Under the pieces are notes generated by a model, which saw nothing but the letters and a program-made list of their open reading frames with translations, was not told the origin of the DNA and made no database searches. Positions 7,084 to 15,047 of a DNA stretch of 64,000 bases are shown here, one piece after another. Numbering within the stretch: the first letter of the stretch is position 1; every line of letters starts with the position of its first letter. The position numbers and the translations under genes are program-made. This stretch comes from CAYUVH01 sp964448135 (GTDB lineage Bacteria > Verrucomicrobiota > Verrucomicrobiia > Limisphaerales > UBA8199), in contig CAYUVH010000007.1 of NCBI GenBank assembly GCA_964448135.1, positions 186,001 through 250,000 of the forward strand, in the 5' to 3' direction.

Positions 7084-10000
7084 TCAATTCACCCGCACGC
7101 GGTAGAAGCGCGTGCCGATGGGCTTATTTGTGTCCTGCAGGAGGATGGTGCCACCCGAGCCGATGACCGCATTTGGAAGCGCCGTCCATACCGCGCCCGT
7201 GAGCGTCGTCTTGTACTCCAGCGTGTACGTCAAACCTGTCACGCTGGAAAACGGAAACGAAAGCACACCGTTCGCTTTCTTCATCGAAGCCACTGTGGGC
7301 GAAGCGAGCACGCGCAGAGTAGCCGGCGAACTCGTCAGTGCGCCCGCGGCGTTGCTGATCACGACCGCGTAGTTGCCGGCTTGGGTCAGTTGGATATTGC
7401 TCAGCGCAAGCACGCTGGCGGTGGCAGTTGAAAGGTTCGCCCCATTAAACCTCCATTGATACGTCGGCGAAGGTGTGCCGTTGGCGCTGGCCAGGAAATT
7501 GGTGCTTCCCCCGAGTGCTACGACGACGTTGGAAGGTTGCGAGGAAAATGCGGGCATTAAGAGACTGGGGGTGGTGCAGCAGACGTAGAAACCGTCAGTG
7601 AGCGAAACAGAATCAACGTACCAGCCGGGCTTGCTGACGCTGTTGTCGGAGGCGCAGCGCCATTTGAACTGCACATTTTGCCCGGCCGCGGAAGCCGGCA
7701 GAGTCACGGTCGAGGTGATGAAGCCGCTGGAAATCCCGCTCCAGGCCTGGCGGCCGCCGATCGCGCTGCCATACGAACTGCTGATCGTATGATCGTATCC
7801 GCCAGTGACGAAACTTCCCCCGGCAGTGATGATGTCCGCGAACGCCCCGCCGCCGATGGAGATCTCCAGCACGCCGCCGTCATAACCAACCGACGAGTTC
7901 GCATATTCCAGATTGTAGTTGTGGCGGAAAGTCAATTTGGCGGAGGTCGAAACCACCGGCACGACCGGCGACATCAATTCGCTCACCCCCACGCTGGCGG
8001 GATCGGGCGCGAAGGCGGAATTCGGCGAGGTGTCGCTCGCCGCGGTCGTGGTGACCCAGGCAGTTTGGCCCCCCGAGGCGTTGGTGGCCCACCCGGCTGG
8101 CAGCGCAGGAACGGCGACGCCGTCAAAATTTTGTTGCAGCGTCGTGGAAGTGACCAACTGCCCGACCGGAATGGTGAAGCTGGCGGTACCGAGATTGGTG
8201 GCCCCGTCCTGGAGCTGCAAAGTCGCGGTCACGGAACCGCCGCAGGTGGCGTTGGCCGTGAACGTGTAGGCCTCATTCACCGCCGAACCGCCCGCCACCA
8301 CGACCCCGTACGTATTCGGGCCGCTGGGTTGTTGGACGCTGGCGTTGGTCAGCAAAGTCGCCACGAGGTTCGTTGTATTCAAGCCACCGATATTTTTCAG
8401 GGCGAAATTGACCGTGACCGTTTCGCCGGGATCAACCACTCCATTCGCCGGGGCGCAACCTTCCGCCAGGAGCGTATATCCAGACGCGCTTAGCTGGGGA
8501 ATGTTTGCAATCGGGGCCAGCAGGTTGATCAAACCCGCGCCCGTTGGCGTTCCCAAGCCGGTGCAAAGGTCATAGCCAGCCGTCGCGTAAAATTTGCCGG
8601 GACTACTGGTGCTGGTATTGTCGCCGGTAGTGACATCGTGGAAAGCCGTGGCGTAATTGGCGCTTTTGCTGATGTTGTAAACAGCGGGATTGATGAAACC
8701 GGCGTAAGGTTTGCCGGCCGCGGCGGCTTGCTGGTTTACCAACGCCATAAATCCCGCCCACAGCGGCGCAGCGCAACTCGTGCCGCCGAACGTCCCGGAA
8801 CCGCCGTTATTGTATTTCACATACACGTTGTCCCCGGTCAGCGCGACGTCCGGCACGTTGCGCATGGTCGACGAACCGCCATTGGCCGCCATGCTGATGC
8901 CCTGCTGAAACGAAGGGATCGGATAGCGGGTGCTGATGCCGCCGCTGCTGCCGGTGCCGCCGCCCCAATTCCAAACGGTCTCGGAAACATACGTCCCACC
9001 GGGTCCGGTCGTGGACAATGTCGTCCCGCCCACCTCGGTGATGTTCGTGCTGTCCGAGGGAAATTCGATGGTGGTGGTGAATGCGTCCGAGTCACCCGTC
9101 GCGTTGAAGAACGATTGCCCTTGCGCCGCCATCTGCTTAAAGAGCTGTTCCGAGGTGGCATCCGGCGAACCGCCGCCCCACGAACAACTCAATTGTTTGG
9201 CGAGATTATCGTTGGCCATGCGACTCAGCAGATCCGCCCACGGGCTGGGATTGGGCGCCATGTAAACGATGATCTGGCTCAGGCCCGGCGCCATGGCCAT
9301 GGCCATCTCGATGTCCAGGCAGACCTCGCCATTGCCGCTGCCGGGCGTGCCCACGCCGCCATCAACCGCAACGTTCAACAAGGGAATGTTGGTCAGTCCG
9401 GCGGCGGAAGCGTAGTTGGCAATATCCACTGAGTAGTATCCGTCGAATTGCAGCAGGCCGACCTTCTGGCCGCTGCCGATGAGATTCGTCAATCCGGGAA
9501 CATATGCGGCGCGAAAATCCTTGCCGATATACGAGCCGCCCGAGCCGGAACCGCTGCGCGGCGTGGCCGAAGGATTGGGACTCTCCGACATCGGATGCAT
9601 TCCCGCCGGGTGTGGCAGCGAAAGATCGTTCAGCCCGGCGACGGAGAGCAGTTTGACGTCGAGATCCACCGTCGGGTCGGTATCCGGCGCGTAGAATTTC
9701 CGATTCTCCTTCGGGTGCTGATAAAGATGCAGGTTCACATGAAACGCCTTTTCGATTTCACCCACGGAGGCATTCACTGACAACACGAGGCGATTCGCGT
9801 GCGTCGCGGTGACCTTGAAACCATTGGTCCGCGCAAATTCCACCACCGCCTGGTAATCCGCCAGTGACGGGCAAAAGCGTTCAGTGAACTGCTCGGTGGT
9901 GAGATATTGGTGGAAGAGTGGACTGGCGGGATTGTGGAGTTGGCCGAGGAAATCATCCAATCCCTGCGGGTCACGCAACGGCAGGCCGATGGCGAGGTTG

Positions 10001-10227
10001 AGGCGTTGCGTGGCTTTCACACGCCCAAGAGAGGCCATCCCCTTGGTTTCGTCCACGACGCGCTCGCGGAGAACCTGCCGCTCAGCGGCTGATATAGAAG
10101 GCTCAAGCGAGGGAAGGACCCCCACAAAAATTAAAGCCATGATCAGGGCTGGCCAGGGAAAACGGACTTTGGATTTCGACGTCAGCGCGGGATCACCGGC
10201 GGGCAGCACACAACTCATAAAGCTCAA
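7084..10227 (-). CDS. sedolisin-type (S53, pro-kumamolisin) secreted protease with Ig-like domain
   Basis: 1047 residues. A hydrophobic signal segment lies near residues 25-45 (ALIMALIFVGVLP). Then come a pro-kumamolisin activation domain (LPLRDPQGLDDFLGQLHNP) and the sedolisin catalytic domain (about 230-560), with the Glu/Asp pair in GEVCLDIEMAMAMAPG (about residue 300) and the catalytic Ser in GGTSCAAPLWAGF (about 484). A beta-rich region, an Ig-like domain (about 880-970, QPSNVVVALGGSTNF) and a terminal module ending GTRFYRVRVN follow. S53 enzymes are acid-active endopeptidases secreted as zymogens. The start is uncertain, because the first 25 residues are not clearly signal-like. Confidence 0.88.
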   Translation of the reverse strand: MSFMSCVLPAGDPALTSKSKVRFPWPALIMALIFVGVLPSLEPSISAAERQVLRERVVDETKGMASLGRVKATQRLNLAIGLPLRDPQGLDDFLGQLHNPASPLFHQYLTTEQFTERFCPSLADYQAVVEFARTNGFKVTATHANRLVLSVNASVGEIEKAFHVNLHLYQHPKENRKFYAPDTDPTVDLDVKLLSVAGLNDLSLPHPAGMHPMSESPNPSATPRSGSGSGGSYIGKDFRAAYVPGLTNLIGSGQKVGLLQFDGYYSVDIANYASAAGLTNIPLLNVAVDGGVGTPGSGNGEVCLDIEMAMAMAPGLSQIIVYMAPNPSPWADLLSRMANDNLAKQLSCSWGGGSPDATSEQLFKQMAAQGQSFFNATGDSDAFTTTIEFPSDSTNITEVGGTTLSTTGPGGTYVSETVWNWGGGTGSSGGISTRYPIPSFQQGISMAANGGSSTMRNVPDVALTGDNVYVKYNNGGSGTFGGTSCAAPLWAGFMALVNQQAAAAGKPYAGFINPAVYNISKSANYATAFHDVTTGDNTSTSSPGKFYATAGYDLCTGLGTPTGAGLINLLAPIANIPQLSASGYTLLAEGCAPANGVVDPGETVTVNFALKNIGGLNTTNLVATLLTNASVQQPSGPNTYGVVVAGGSAVNEAYTFTANATCGGSVTATLQLQDGATNLGTASFTIPVGQLVTSTTLQQNFDGVAVPALPAGWATNASGGQTAWVTTTAASDTSPNSAFAPDPASVGVSELMSPVVPVVSTSAKLTFRHNYNLEYANSSVGYDGGVLEISIGGGAFADIITAGGSFVTGGYDHTISSSYGSAIGGRQAWSGISSGFITSTVTLPASAAGQNVQFKWRCASDNSVSKPGWYVDSVSLTDGFYVCCTTPSLLMPAFSSQPSNVVVALGGSTNFLASANGTPSPTYQWRFNGANLSTATASVLALSNIQLTQAGNYAVVISNAAGALTSSPATLRVLASPTVASMKKANGVLSFPFSSVTGLTYTLEYKTTLTGAVWTALPNAVIGSGGTILLQDTNKPIGTRFYRVRVN

Positions 10228-10390
10228 TTTCAGCGATTACAACGCCACAATCACGCCCACCGTATTATGACTGAACACACTGTAGCACGAAAAGTTGCCC
10301 CGTGACGGCAAAATTGCACGCTCCTTAGCAGGTGCTTAATCGTCCATCAATCCGCTATACCCCTTTCGGCGTATTCGCTAAAGTGACGGA

Positions 10391-11089
10391 ATGGATTTGG
10401 AACAGAATCTGGCCTCGGTTCGTGAACGCATCGCCGCCGCCTGCGCCCGGGCAGGCCGCGACGCCAGCTCGGTGACCTTGCTGGCCGTGACGAAAACCCA
10501 GCCTCCGGAACGCGTGGTCGAAGCTGCGCGGCTGAGCCTGACGCTGTTCGGCGAAAACAAGGTGCAGGAAGCGAAAGCGAAGATCCCCTTGTGCCCCGGC
10601 CATCTCCGCTGGCACATGATCGGCCATCTGCAATCGAACAAAGCCCGGGATGCCGTCGGGTTGTTCGCCATGGTCCAGGGCGTGGACAGCTTGAAGCTGG
10701 CGCAGGAACTGAATCAGCGCGCCGAACAAGCGGCGAAGACGCTGCCGATTTTGCTGGAGATCAACGTGGCGGGCGAAGCGAGCAAGTTTGGGTACTCGCC
10801 TGAGGCTCTCCTGAGCGAGTTGTCCGCGATCAATGATTTGAAGCGGCTCGAAGTCCACGGCCTGATGACCGTGCCGCCCTGGAGCGCGAACCCAGAACGT
10901 TCGCGGGCCTCCTTCCGACAACTGCGCGAGTTGAAGGAAAGGTGTGAGCAAATCCTGGGCGCACCCCTGCCCCATTTGAGCATGGGCATGAGCGGCGACT
11001 TTGAGGTGGCCATCGAGGAGGGCGCGACGATCATCCGGCTGGGAACCATTCTCTTCGGCGAGCGACCCAAGGCCGCGGCGAAGACTTAA
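10391..11089 (+). CDS. YggS/PROSC family pyridoxal-phosphate homeostasis protein
   Basis: 232 residues, the expected length. The PLP lysine lies in LLAVTKTQPPE (K35). Further family marks are FGENKVQEAKAK, WHMIGHLQSNKAR, EINVAGEASKFG, VHGLMTVPP and the C-terminal phosphate-binding SMGMSGDFEVAIEEGATIIRLG, split here by family alignment rather than by domain. These single-domain fold-III proteins bind PLP and buffer its cellular level without a known catalytic activity. A hairpin lies downstream at 11114-11138. Confidence 0.93.
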   Translation: MDLEQNLASVRERIAAACARAGRDASSVTLLAVTKTQPPERVVEAARLSLTLFGENKVQEAKAKIPLCPGHLRWHMIGHLQSNKARDAVGLFAMVQGVDSLKLAQELNQRAEQAAKTLPILLEINVAGEASKFGYSPEALLSELSAINDLKRLEVHGLMTVPPWSANPERSRASFRQLRELKERCEQILGAPLPHLSMGMSGDFEVAIEEGATIIRLGTILFGERPKAAAKT

Positions 11090-11113
11090 ATGGTCTGTTC
11101 TTGGCAAGACTTC

Positions 11114-11138
11114 TGCTGAATCACGTTAAGATTCAGCA
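11114..11138. repeat. hairpin downstream of the YggS gene
   Basis: A perfect 9-bp stem (TGCTGAATC/GATTCAGCA) with a 7-nt loop. No T-run follows, so a terminator role is possible but weak. It lies 25 bases after the YggS stop codon. Confidence 0.5.
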
Positions 11139-11185
11139 CGAAACAGAGGATTTGTCATGATCGTTGGATTTCCCGATTAAAGAGT

Positions 11186-11572
11186 ATGAGACGCATCACC
11201 AACATCATCGCGATCAAAGTAGAGCCCCGAACCGCCGTGGACAGCCGGCCGTTATCTGTTCGTTGCCTGCGGGGTAAGGCGAAATGGCTTGCGGACGGCA
11301 CACTGGCCATGACGGCGGACGTGAGCGCGGATGCACTCGCCGAAGACTGGCTGGGCGCTCTCAAGCCTCAGTCGCCTCCCTTCGACCTGGAGATCAATTG
11401 CCAGGAAGGCGCTCAATCCGGCCACGAAACAACAACCCGATTTGAGAATTGCACGAATTCCGAGATCGAGGTGGAGAGCGCCACTGCCCGGCCGAAAGGT
11501 CCATCCAGTCTTCGTTATCACCTCAAACTTAAAGCCGGGGCTACGACCGAAACGTTGAAAGTCGTTCAGTGA
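11186..11572 (+). CDS. hypothetical protein, 128 aa
   Basis: Not recognised. It starts MRRITNIIAIKVEPRT, has no signal peptide or membrane segment, and is mixed polar, with a C-terminal half (FENCTNSEIEVESATARPKG, YHLKLKAGATTETLKVVQ) that looks beta-strand-rich. It lies between the YggS gene and another short gene on the same strand. A 180-residue frame on the other strand overlaps it, but that frame also overlaps the next gene and has a less protein-like composition. Confidence 0.45.
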   Translation: MRRITNIIAIKVEPRTAVDSRPLSVRCLRGKAKWLADGTLAMTADVSADALAEDWLGALKPQSPPFDLEINCQEGAQSGHETTTRFENCTNSEIEVESATARPKGPSSLRYHLKLKAGATTETLKVVQ

Positions 11573-11663
11573 TTTTGCGGAAACCTCCTTCCGTAAAGGC
11601 TCGCAACCTCCGAAGACCCCTTTTTCCTTCACTTTTGGCACGGAAGTTTCTACTCTCATCCAC

Positions 11664-12002
11664 GTGACCGTCGAAACATTCAGCCACGAAATTGCGGCCG
11701 CCATGAAGTCGTACGACCGGTACGTCGTCTGTGTGGACAAAACCCCCGATGACTTCCAGGCCGCGCTTATCTCGCTGCTGCACAAGGCCATCAAGGCCTA
11801 CGAGACTCGTGGACCCAATCTGCGCCATGGCATTGCTTTGGATAAGCAGGTAACGGTCATCCTCAGCCAAACGGACGGTCCTGTCCCATTGTGTGGCATT
11901 TATTTCAACCTGCACTCCCCCTACCAGAAGGACCTGCCCCCTCGGGCAACCCGCCCTCAAGTCGCCCAGCGTGCTGGTGGCCAGCCCAAGTCTGGTGAAT
12001 AA
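11664..12002 (+). CDS. hypothetical protein, 112 aa (GTG start)
   Basis: Not assigned to a named family. It starts at GTG (VETFSHEIAAAMKSYDRYVV). The middle, GPNLRHGIALDKQVTVILSQ, continuing into TDGPVPLCGIYFNLHSPYQK, is compact and alpha/beta-like, and the tail is Pro/Arg/Gly-rich. No signal peptide is present, so it is probably cytoplasmic. The stop lies five bases before the end of the convergent lipoprotein gene. Confidence 0.55.
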   Translation: MTVETFSHEIAAAMKSYDRYVVCVDKTPDDFQAALISLLHKAIKAYETRGPNLRHGIALDKQVTVILSQTDGPVPLCGIYFNLHSPYQKDLPPRATRPQVAQRAGGQPKSGE

Positions 12003-12007
12003 CGCGG

Positions 12008-12364
12008 CTATTCGCCGCGCGCCTCGTCCTCAGCATTTGCTTCGCCGGTGACAATATCGGCGATGATATTGTTTTCGTACTGGGTGGGGGTGACCCTCAC
12101 TTCCCCGACTTTCAGTCCCCCGCGATAAAGGCTCATGAGCTGCCCGGCGGGCGGGAGCTGGCCGAGGGGGAAATTCAGGACGACGAATTTGCCGTTATGG
12201 TTCACGCTTACCACCTTGCCTTTGAGGATCTGCGCCGGGGTGACGATCAACTGTCCGTTCGGGGGAGGCGTCGCGGCCGGTTTCGCCGGCTTGGGCTGGG
12301 TGTGTCCACAACCCGCGCCCCACAGCATTGCACCCGCAAGAAGAACTGGCAGACAAAATCGCAT
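12008..12364 (-). CDS. small lipoprotein, hypothetical
   Basis: 118 residues from the ATG at 12364. The frame stays open further upstream, but only this start gives a lipoprotein signal (MRFCLPVLLAGAMLWGAGC, Cys at about residue 19). The mature part has a Pro/Ala linker (PKPAKPAATPPPNG), then a small beta-rich domain (ILKGKVVSVNHNGKFVVLNF, LYRGGLKVGEVRVTPTQYEN) and an acidic tail. The 'GKV..VN....FVVLNF' pattern recalls small OB-like envelope proteins common in this phylum, but the role is unknown. It is divergent from the rhodanese gene. Confidence 0.65.
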   Translation of the reverse strand: MRFCLPVLLAGAMLWGAGCGHTQPKPAKPAATPPPNGQLIVTPAQILKGKVVSVNHNGKFVVLNFPLGQLPPAGQLMSLYRGGLKVGEVRVTPTQYENNIIADIVTGEANAEDEARGE

Positions 12365-12446
12365 ACGAAAGTAAAAGACACCCCCCATTGCCTGGTCAAT
12401 TCGCAATTCATTTGACCGGGAAATACGGCAGGCGTACGGTGCCTTC

Positions 12447-12821
12447 ATGGAACATTCTCCGGGATTCCTGAAAATCGTCAATGAAGTCCGCCTCTGTGTG
12501 ACCGAGATCACCATCGAGGAATTACGGGTGCGGCTGGCGAAGAATCCGGACGTGGTCCTGGTGGACGTCCGGGAGGACCTCGAATGGCAAAACGGCCATG
12601 CGGCCGAAGCCGTGCATCTTGGCAAAGGCGTCCTCGAGCGCGACATCGAGAAAAAAATCCCGGACGTGAAGCGCGAAATCATCATGTACTGCGGCGGTGG
12701 TTACCGCTCGGTCCTGACCGCTTCCGTGGCCCGGAAAATGGGATACGTCAACGTCAGTTCCCTGATCGGTGGCTATAAAGCACTCGTCAAGGAAAACTGG
12801 CCGATGAAGCGGGAGCCGTAG
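12447..12821 (+). CDS. rhodanese-like domain protein
   Basis: 124 residues, a single rhodanese domain. Landmarks are the CH2A-like start VVLVDVREDLEWQNGH and the active-site loop IIMYCGGGYRSVLTA, with the catalytic Cys at about residue 82 followed by GGGYRS. It ends with VSSLIGGYKALVKENWP, typical of single-domain sulfurtransferases. It is cytoplasmic and probably handles persulfide sulfur; the substrate is unknown. The TAG stop belongs to a dispersed repeat (CCGTAGCGCAGGCGTC, 12816-12831), and only eight bases separate it from the end of the convergent kinase gene. Confidence 0.85.
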   Translation: MEHSPGFLKIVNEVRLCVTEITIEELRVRLAKNPDVVLVDVREDLEWQNGHAAEAVHLGKGVLERDIEKKIPDVKREIIMYCGGGYRSVLTASVARKMGYVNVSSLIGGYKALVKENWPMKREP

Positions 12822-12831
12822 CGCAGGCGTC
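12816..12831. repeat. dispersed repeat copy CCGTAGCGCAGGCGTC (half element)
   Basis: This 16-nt string is identical to 56694-56709 after ffh, where it continues into a full hairpin. Here the right half is missing or diverged. The repeat supplies the TAG stop of the rhodanese gene and reaches the last codon of the convergent kinase gene. Confidence 0.75.
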
Positions 12832-14965
12832 AGCTTCTTGGCGCAATCACCAGCGTTTTTTCGGCCATGGCGCGCGTGGCGGGCGCTTCCAAGGCGCGCA
12901 GATTCTCCGCCCACCAGGCTTCCGCCCGCTCCGAAGTCCAGGCGCCATTTGCCTGGCACGCGGCCAGCGCGGCATCCAGGTCCTCCGCGGTGCGCGGGCG
13001 CTCATCCTTGGCTTTGGAGAGGCAGCGCATGATCAATTCCTCCAGGTCCGCCGAGATAGTGCGAGCGGTGCGCGAGGAAGGCTTGGGCGGCATGACTTTG
13101 ACCTGCTTGTCCAGCAGGCCATCCACGCTGTCGTCCTCGAACAACGTCTTGCCGGTGAGCAGCCAGTAACCGACCGCGCCCGTTGAATAGATATCACTCC
13201 GCCCATCCACGCTGTGGGGATCGGTGATGGCTTCCGGCGGCATATAATGCGGTGTGCCGACAATTTCGTCAGTCAGCGGCCCATCTTGGCGACCGGCTCG
13301 CACAGTCTTGACGACGCCGAAATCGACGACCTTCGCGACGTCGTAAAGTCCACCGCGCCGGGTCACGATGATATTGGCCGGCTTGATGTCGCGGTGAATA
13401 AGGCCGATGCGATGGGCTTCGGCGAGCGAGCCGCACACCTGCCGCAGGAGATGCACGATCCGGCCCTCGGGTTGCGGACCAAATTCCCGGCACAGGCGAT
13501 GCAGATCAATGCCGCCGAGGTATTCCATCGCGTAATAGAATAATCCCTCCGGCGTCCGGCCATAGTCGTAGATCGCGACGGTGTTCGGATGCGTCAACTG
13601 GCTGGTCATCTGGACTTCGTGCTCGAAGCGCGCCGCGTTGGATTCGTTGGTGATGTCCGGGCTGAGTAATTTCACCGCGACCGGCCGCCGCAGCAAGGCA
13701 TGGCGCGCACGGTACACCATGCCGTCGGCGCCCCGGCCGATTTCCTGCACCAGGACGTATTGTCCCAGCCGGCGCGCGGTGAGCGAACTCTTGCGCACCG
13801 AGGCCTCCAATCGCTCGACCAGCAGCGTGAACGCAAAGATCGCCCCGCCACACAGGATGAGGAGCACGAACATGAGCAGGAAAACGCGGCGCAACATGTA
13901 CAACGTGCTGAACGCCTCATCGGCCGCGACCTCCGTCGCCACCCCCATCGAATATTGCGAGAGCCAGGCCCATGCGCCCACGACCGACACGCCGCGATAA
14001 TTGCGGTAGCCGCGGACGTCGTAGCCATCCCGCCCGCGGGTGGCGGACGCCGCCATGCGCGTAAGACTCAACTCCTCGCGGTGTTTGCCCGAAGCAATCC
14101 CGGGAGCCAGTTCCATTTCGGGATCCAACAATCGCAAATTCAGAATCGTGGTGGAGTCCGAGACATCGGGTATGAGCCCGAGTTTCTTGAGCTCGGGATC
14201 GAAGCGGGAAGCGGTAAGCATCATGCCTTTTCGATCGAAGGCGTAGGCCTCGCCGCTTTCGCCCATGCGCGCCACGGAAAAGATGCGGCTGAATTCCGCC
14301 TCGGGCCGCATGCGCAACGCCAGCACGGCCACGACTTTGCCGTCGTCGGCGCGCACCGGCGCGGCCACGAACATATTGGGCCCCTCCGGATGCTGGCCGG
14401 AAGGCAGCTCGCGCGCGAGCGGCTGCGAGACGGCGATCTCGCCTTTCAACGCCTTTTCCAAAAACATGTCATAAGCGGGCGGCGCGGGTCGATTGATCAA
14501 AAAACGGCGCGGCGCGCCAATTACGCGTTTGTCCGGGCTCAGAATGACGTAGTCCAGGTAGTGCTGCGCCTCCAGCACGGGCTTCAGGACTTGCTGTAAC
14601 GTGGTGGCCTGGGGTGCGTTGGCGAGGCGTTGAAAATTGATGCCCGGGGTATCAGCCAGTGCGGCGAGTTCACGGATGTTGCTCTCCACGCGCAAATCGG
14701 TGGCGAGGGATTCGGCGTCCGCTTCGCGCTCGGAAAACCACAGGCGCAGCGCGGCCACGTCGGCGTTGAGGAGGGTCTGGAGCCGCGTGGCCAGTTCGGC
14801 GCGCGTGGTTTCCTCCACCCGCGCCCGGACCCAAAAACCGACCGCCCCGATGACCACCGCGCCGACAAGCGGCCAGACCCATAACCGCTTCGCGAGGAGG
14901 AGCGGTACACGGGTGATTAGCCGCGTCAGACGTTTTGGTCGAACGATGCCCTGGTCAGGCTGCAC
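12830..14965 (-). CDS. membrane Ser/Thr protein kinase with Cache-like extracytoplasmic sensor
   Basis: 711 residues. TM1 is near 27-47 (LWVWPLVGAVVIGAVGFWV). An extracytoplasmic region of about 300 residues looks like a double-Cache sensor (YLDYVILSPDKRVIGAPRRF, GESGEAYAFDRKGMML). TM2 is near 357-384 (VFLLMFVLLILCGGAIFAF). A Hanks-type kinase domain spans about 393-650, with the G-loop GRGADGMVYRA, VAVKLL lysine, HRDIKPANI (about 523), DFG (about 549) and GTPHYMPPEA. All catalytic residues are present. It probably couples a periplasmic ligand to cytoplasmic phosphorylation, a one-protein alternative to a two-component sensor. Confidence 0.88.
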   Translation of the reverse strand: MQPDQGIVRPKRLTRLITRVPLLLAKRLWVWPLVGAVVIGAVGFWVRARVEETTRAELATRLQTLLNADVAALRLWFSEREADAESLATDLRVESNIRELAALADTPGINFQRLANAPQATTLQQVLKPVLEAQHYLDYVILSPDKRVIGAPRRFLINRPAPPAYDMFLEKALKGEIAVSQPLARELPSGQHPEGPNMFVAAPVRADDGKVVAVLALRMRPEAEFSRIFSVARMGESGEAYAFDRKGMMLTASRFDPELKKLGLIPDVSDSTTILNLRLLDPEMELAPGIASGKHREELSLTRMAASATRGRDGYDVRGYRNYRGVSVVGAWAWLSQYSMGVATEVAADEAFSTLYMLRRVFLLMFVLLILCGGAIFAFTLLVERLEASVRKSSLTARRLGQYVLVQEIGRGADGMVYRARHALLRRPVAVKLLSPDITNESNAARFEHEVQMTSQLTHPNTVAIYDYGRTPEGLFYYAMEYLGGIDLHRLCREFGPQPEGRIVHLLRQVCGSLAEAHRIGLIHRDIKPANIIVTRRGGLYDVAKVVDFGVVKTVRAGRQDGPLTDEIVGTPHYMPPEAITDPHSVDGRSDIYSTGAVGYWLLTGKTLFEDDSVDGLLDKQVKVMPPKPSSRTARTISADLEELIMRCLSKAKDERPRTAEDLDAALAACQANGAWTSERAEAWWAENLRALEAPATRAMAEKTLVIAPRS

Positions 14966-15047
14966 CGTCTAAAGTTCCGCGTCCCTCCCCTGATTGTCAA
15001 CGGAATGCAGCGGGCCGGACTGTGCGTCCAAACGCACAGGGCCCCGC

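Noticed and set aside
11252..11794. 180-residue minus-strand frame
   Set aside because: It overlaps two plausible plus-strand genes and has no motif or upstream signal.
12365..12685. N-terminal extension of the small lipoprotein
   Set aside because: It overlaps the rhodanese gene on the other strand and would bury the lipoprotein signal peptide.
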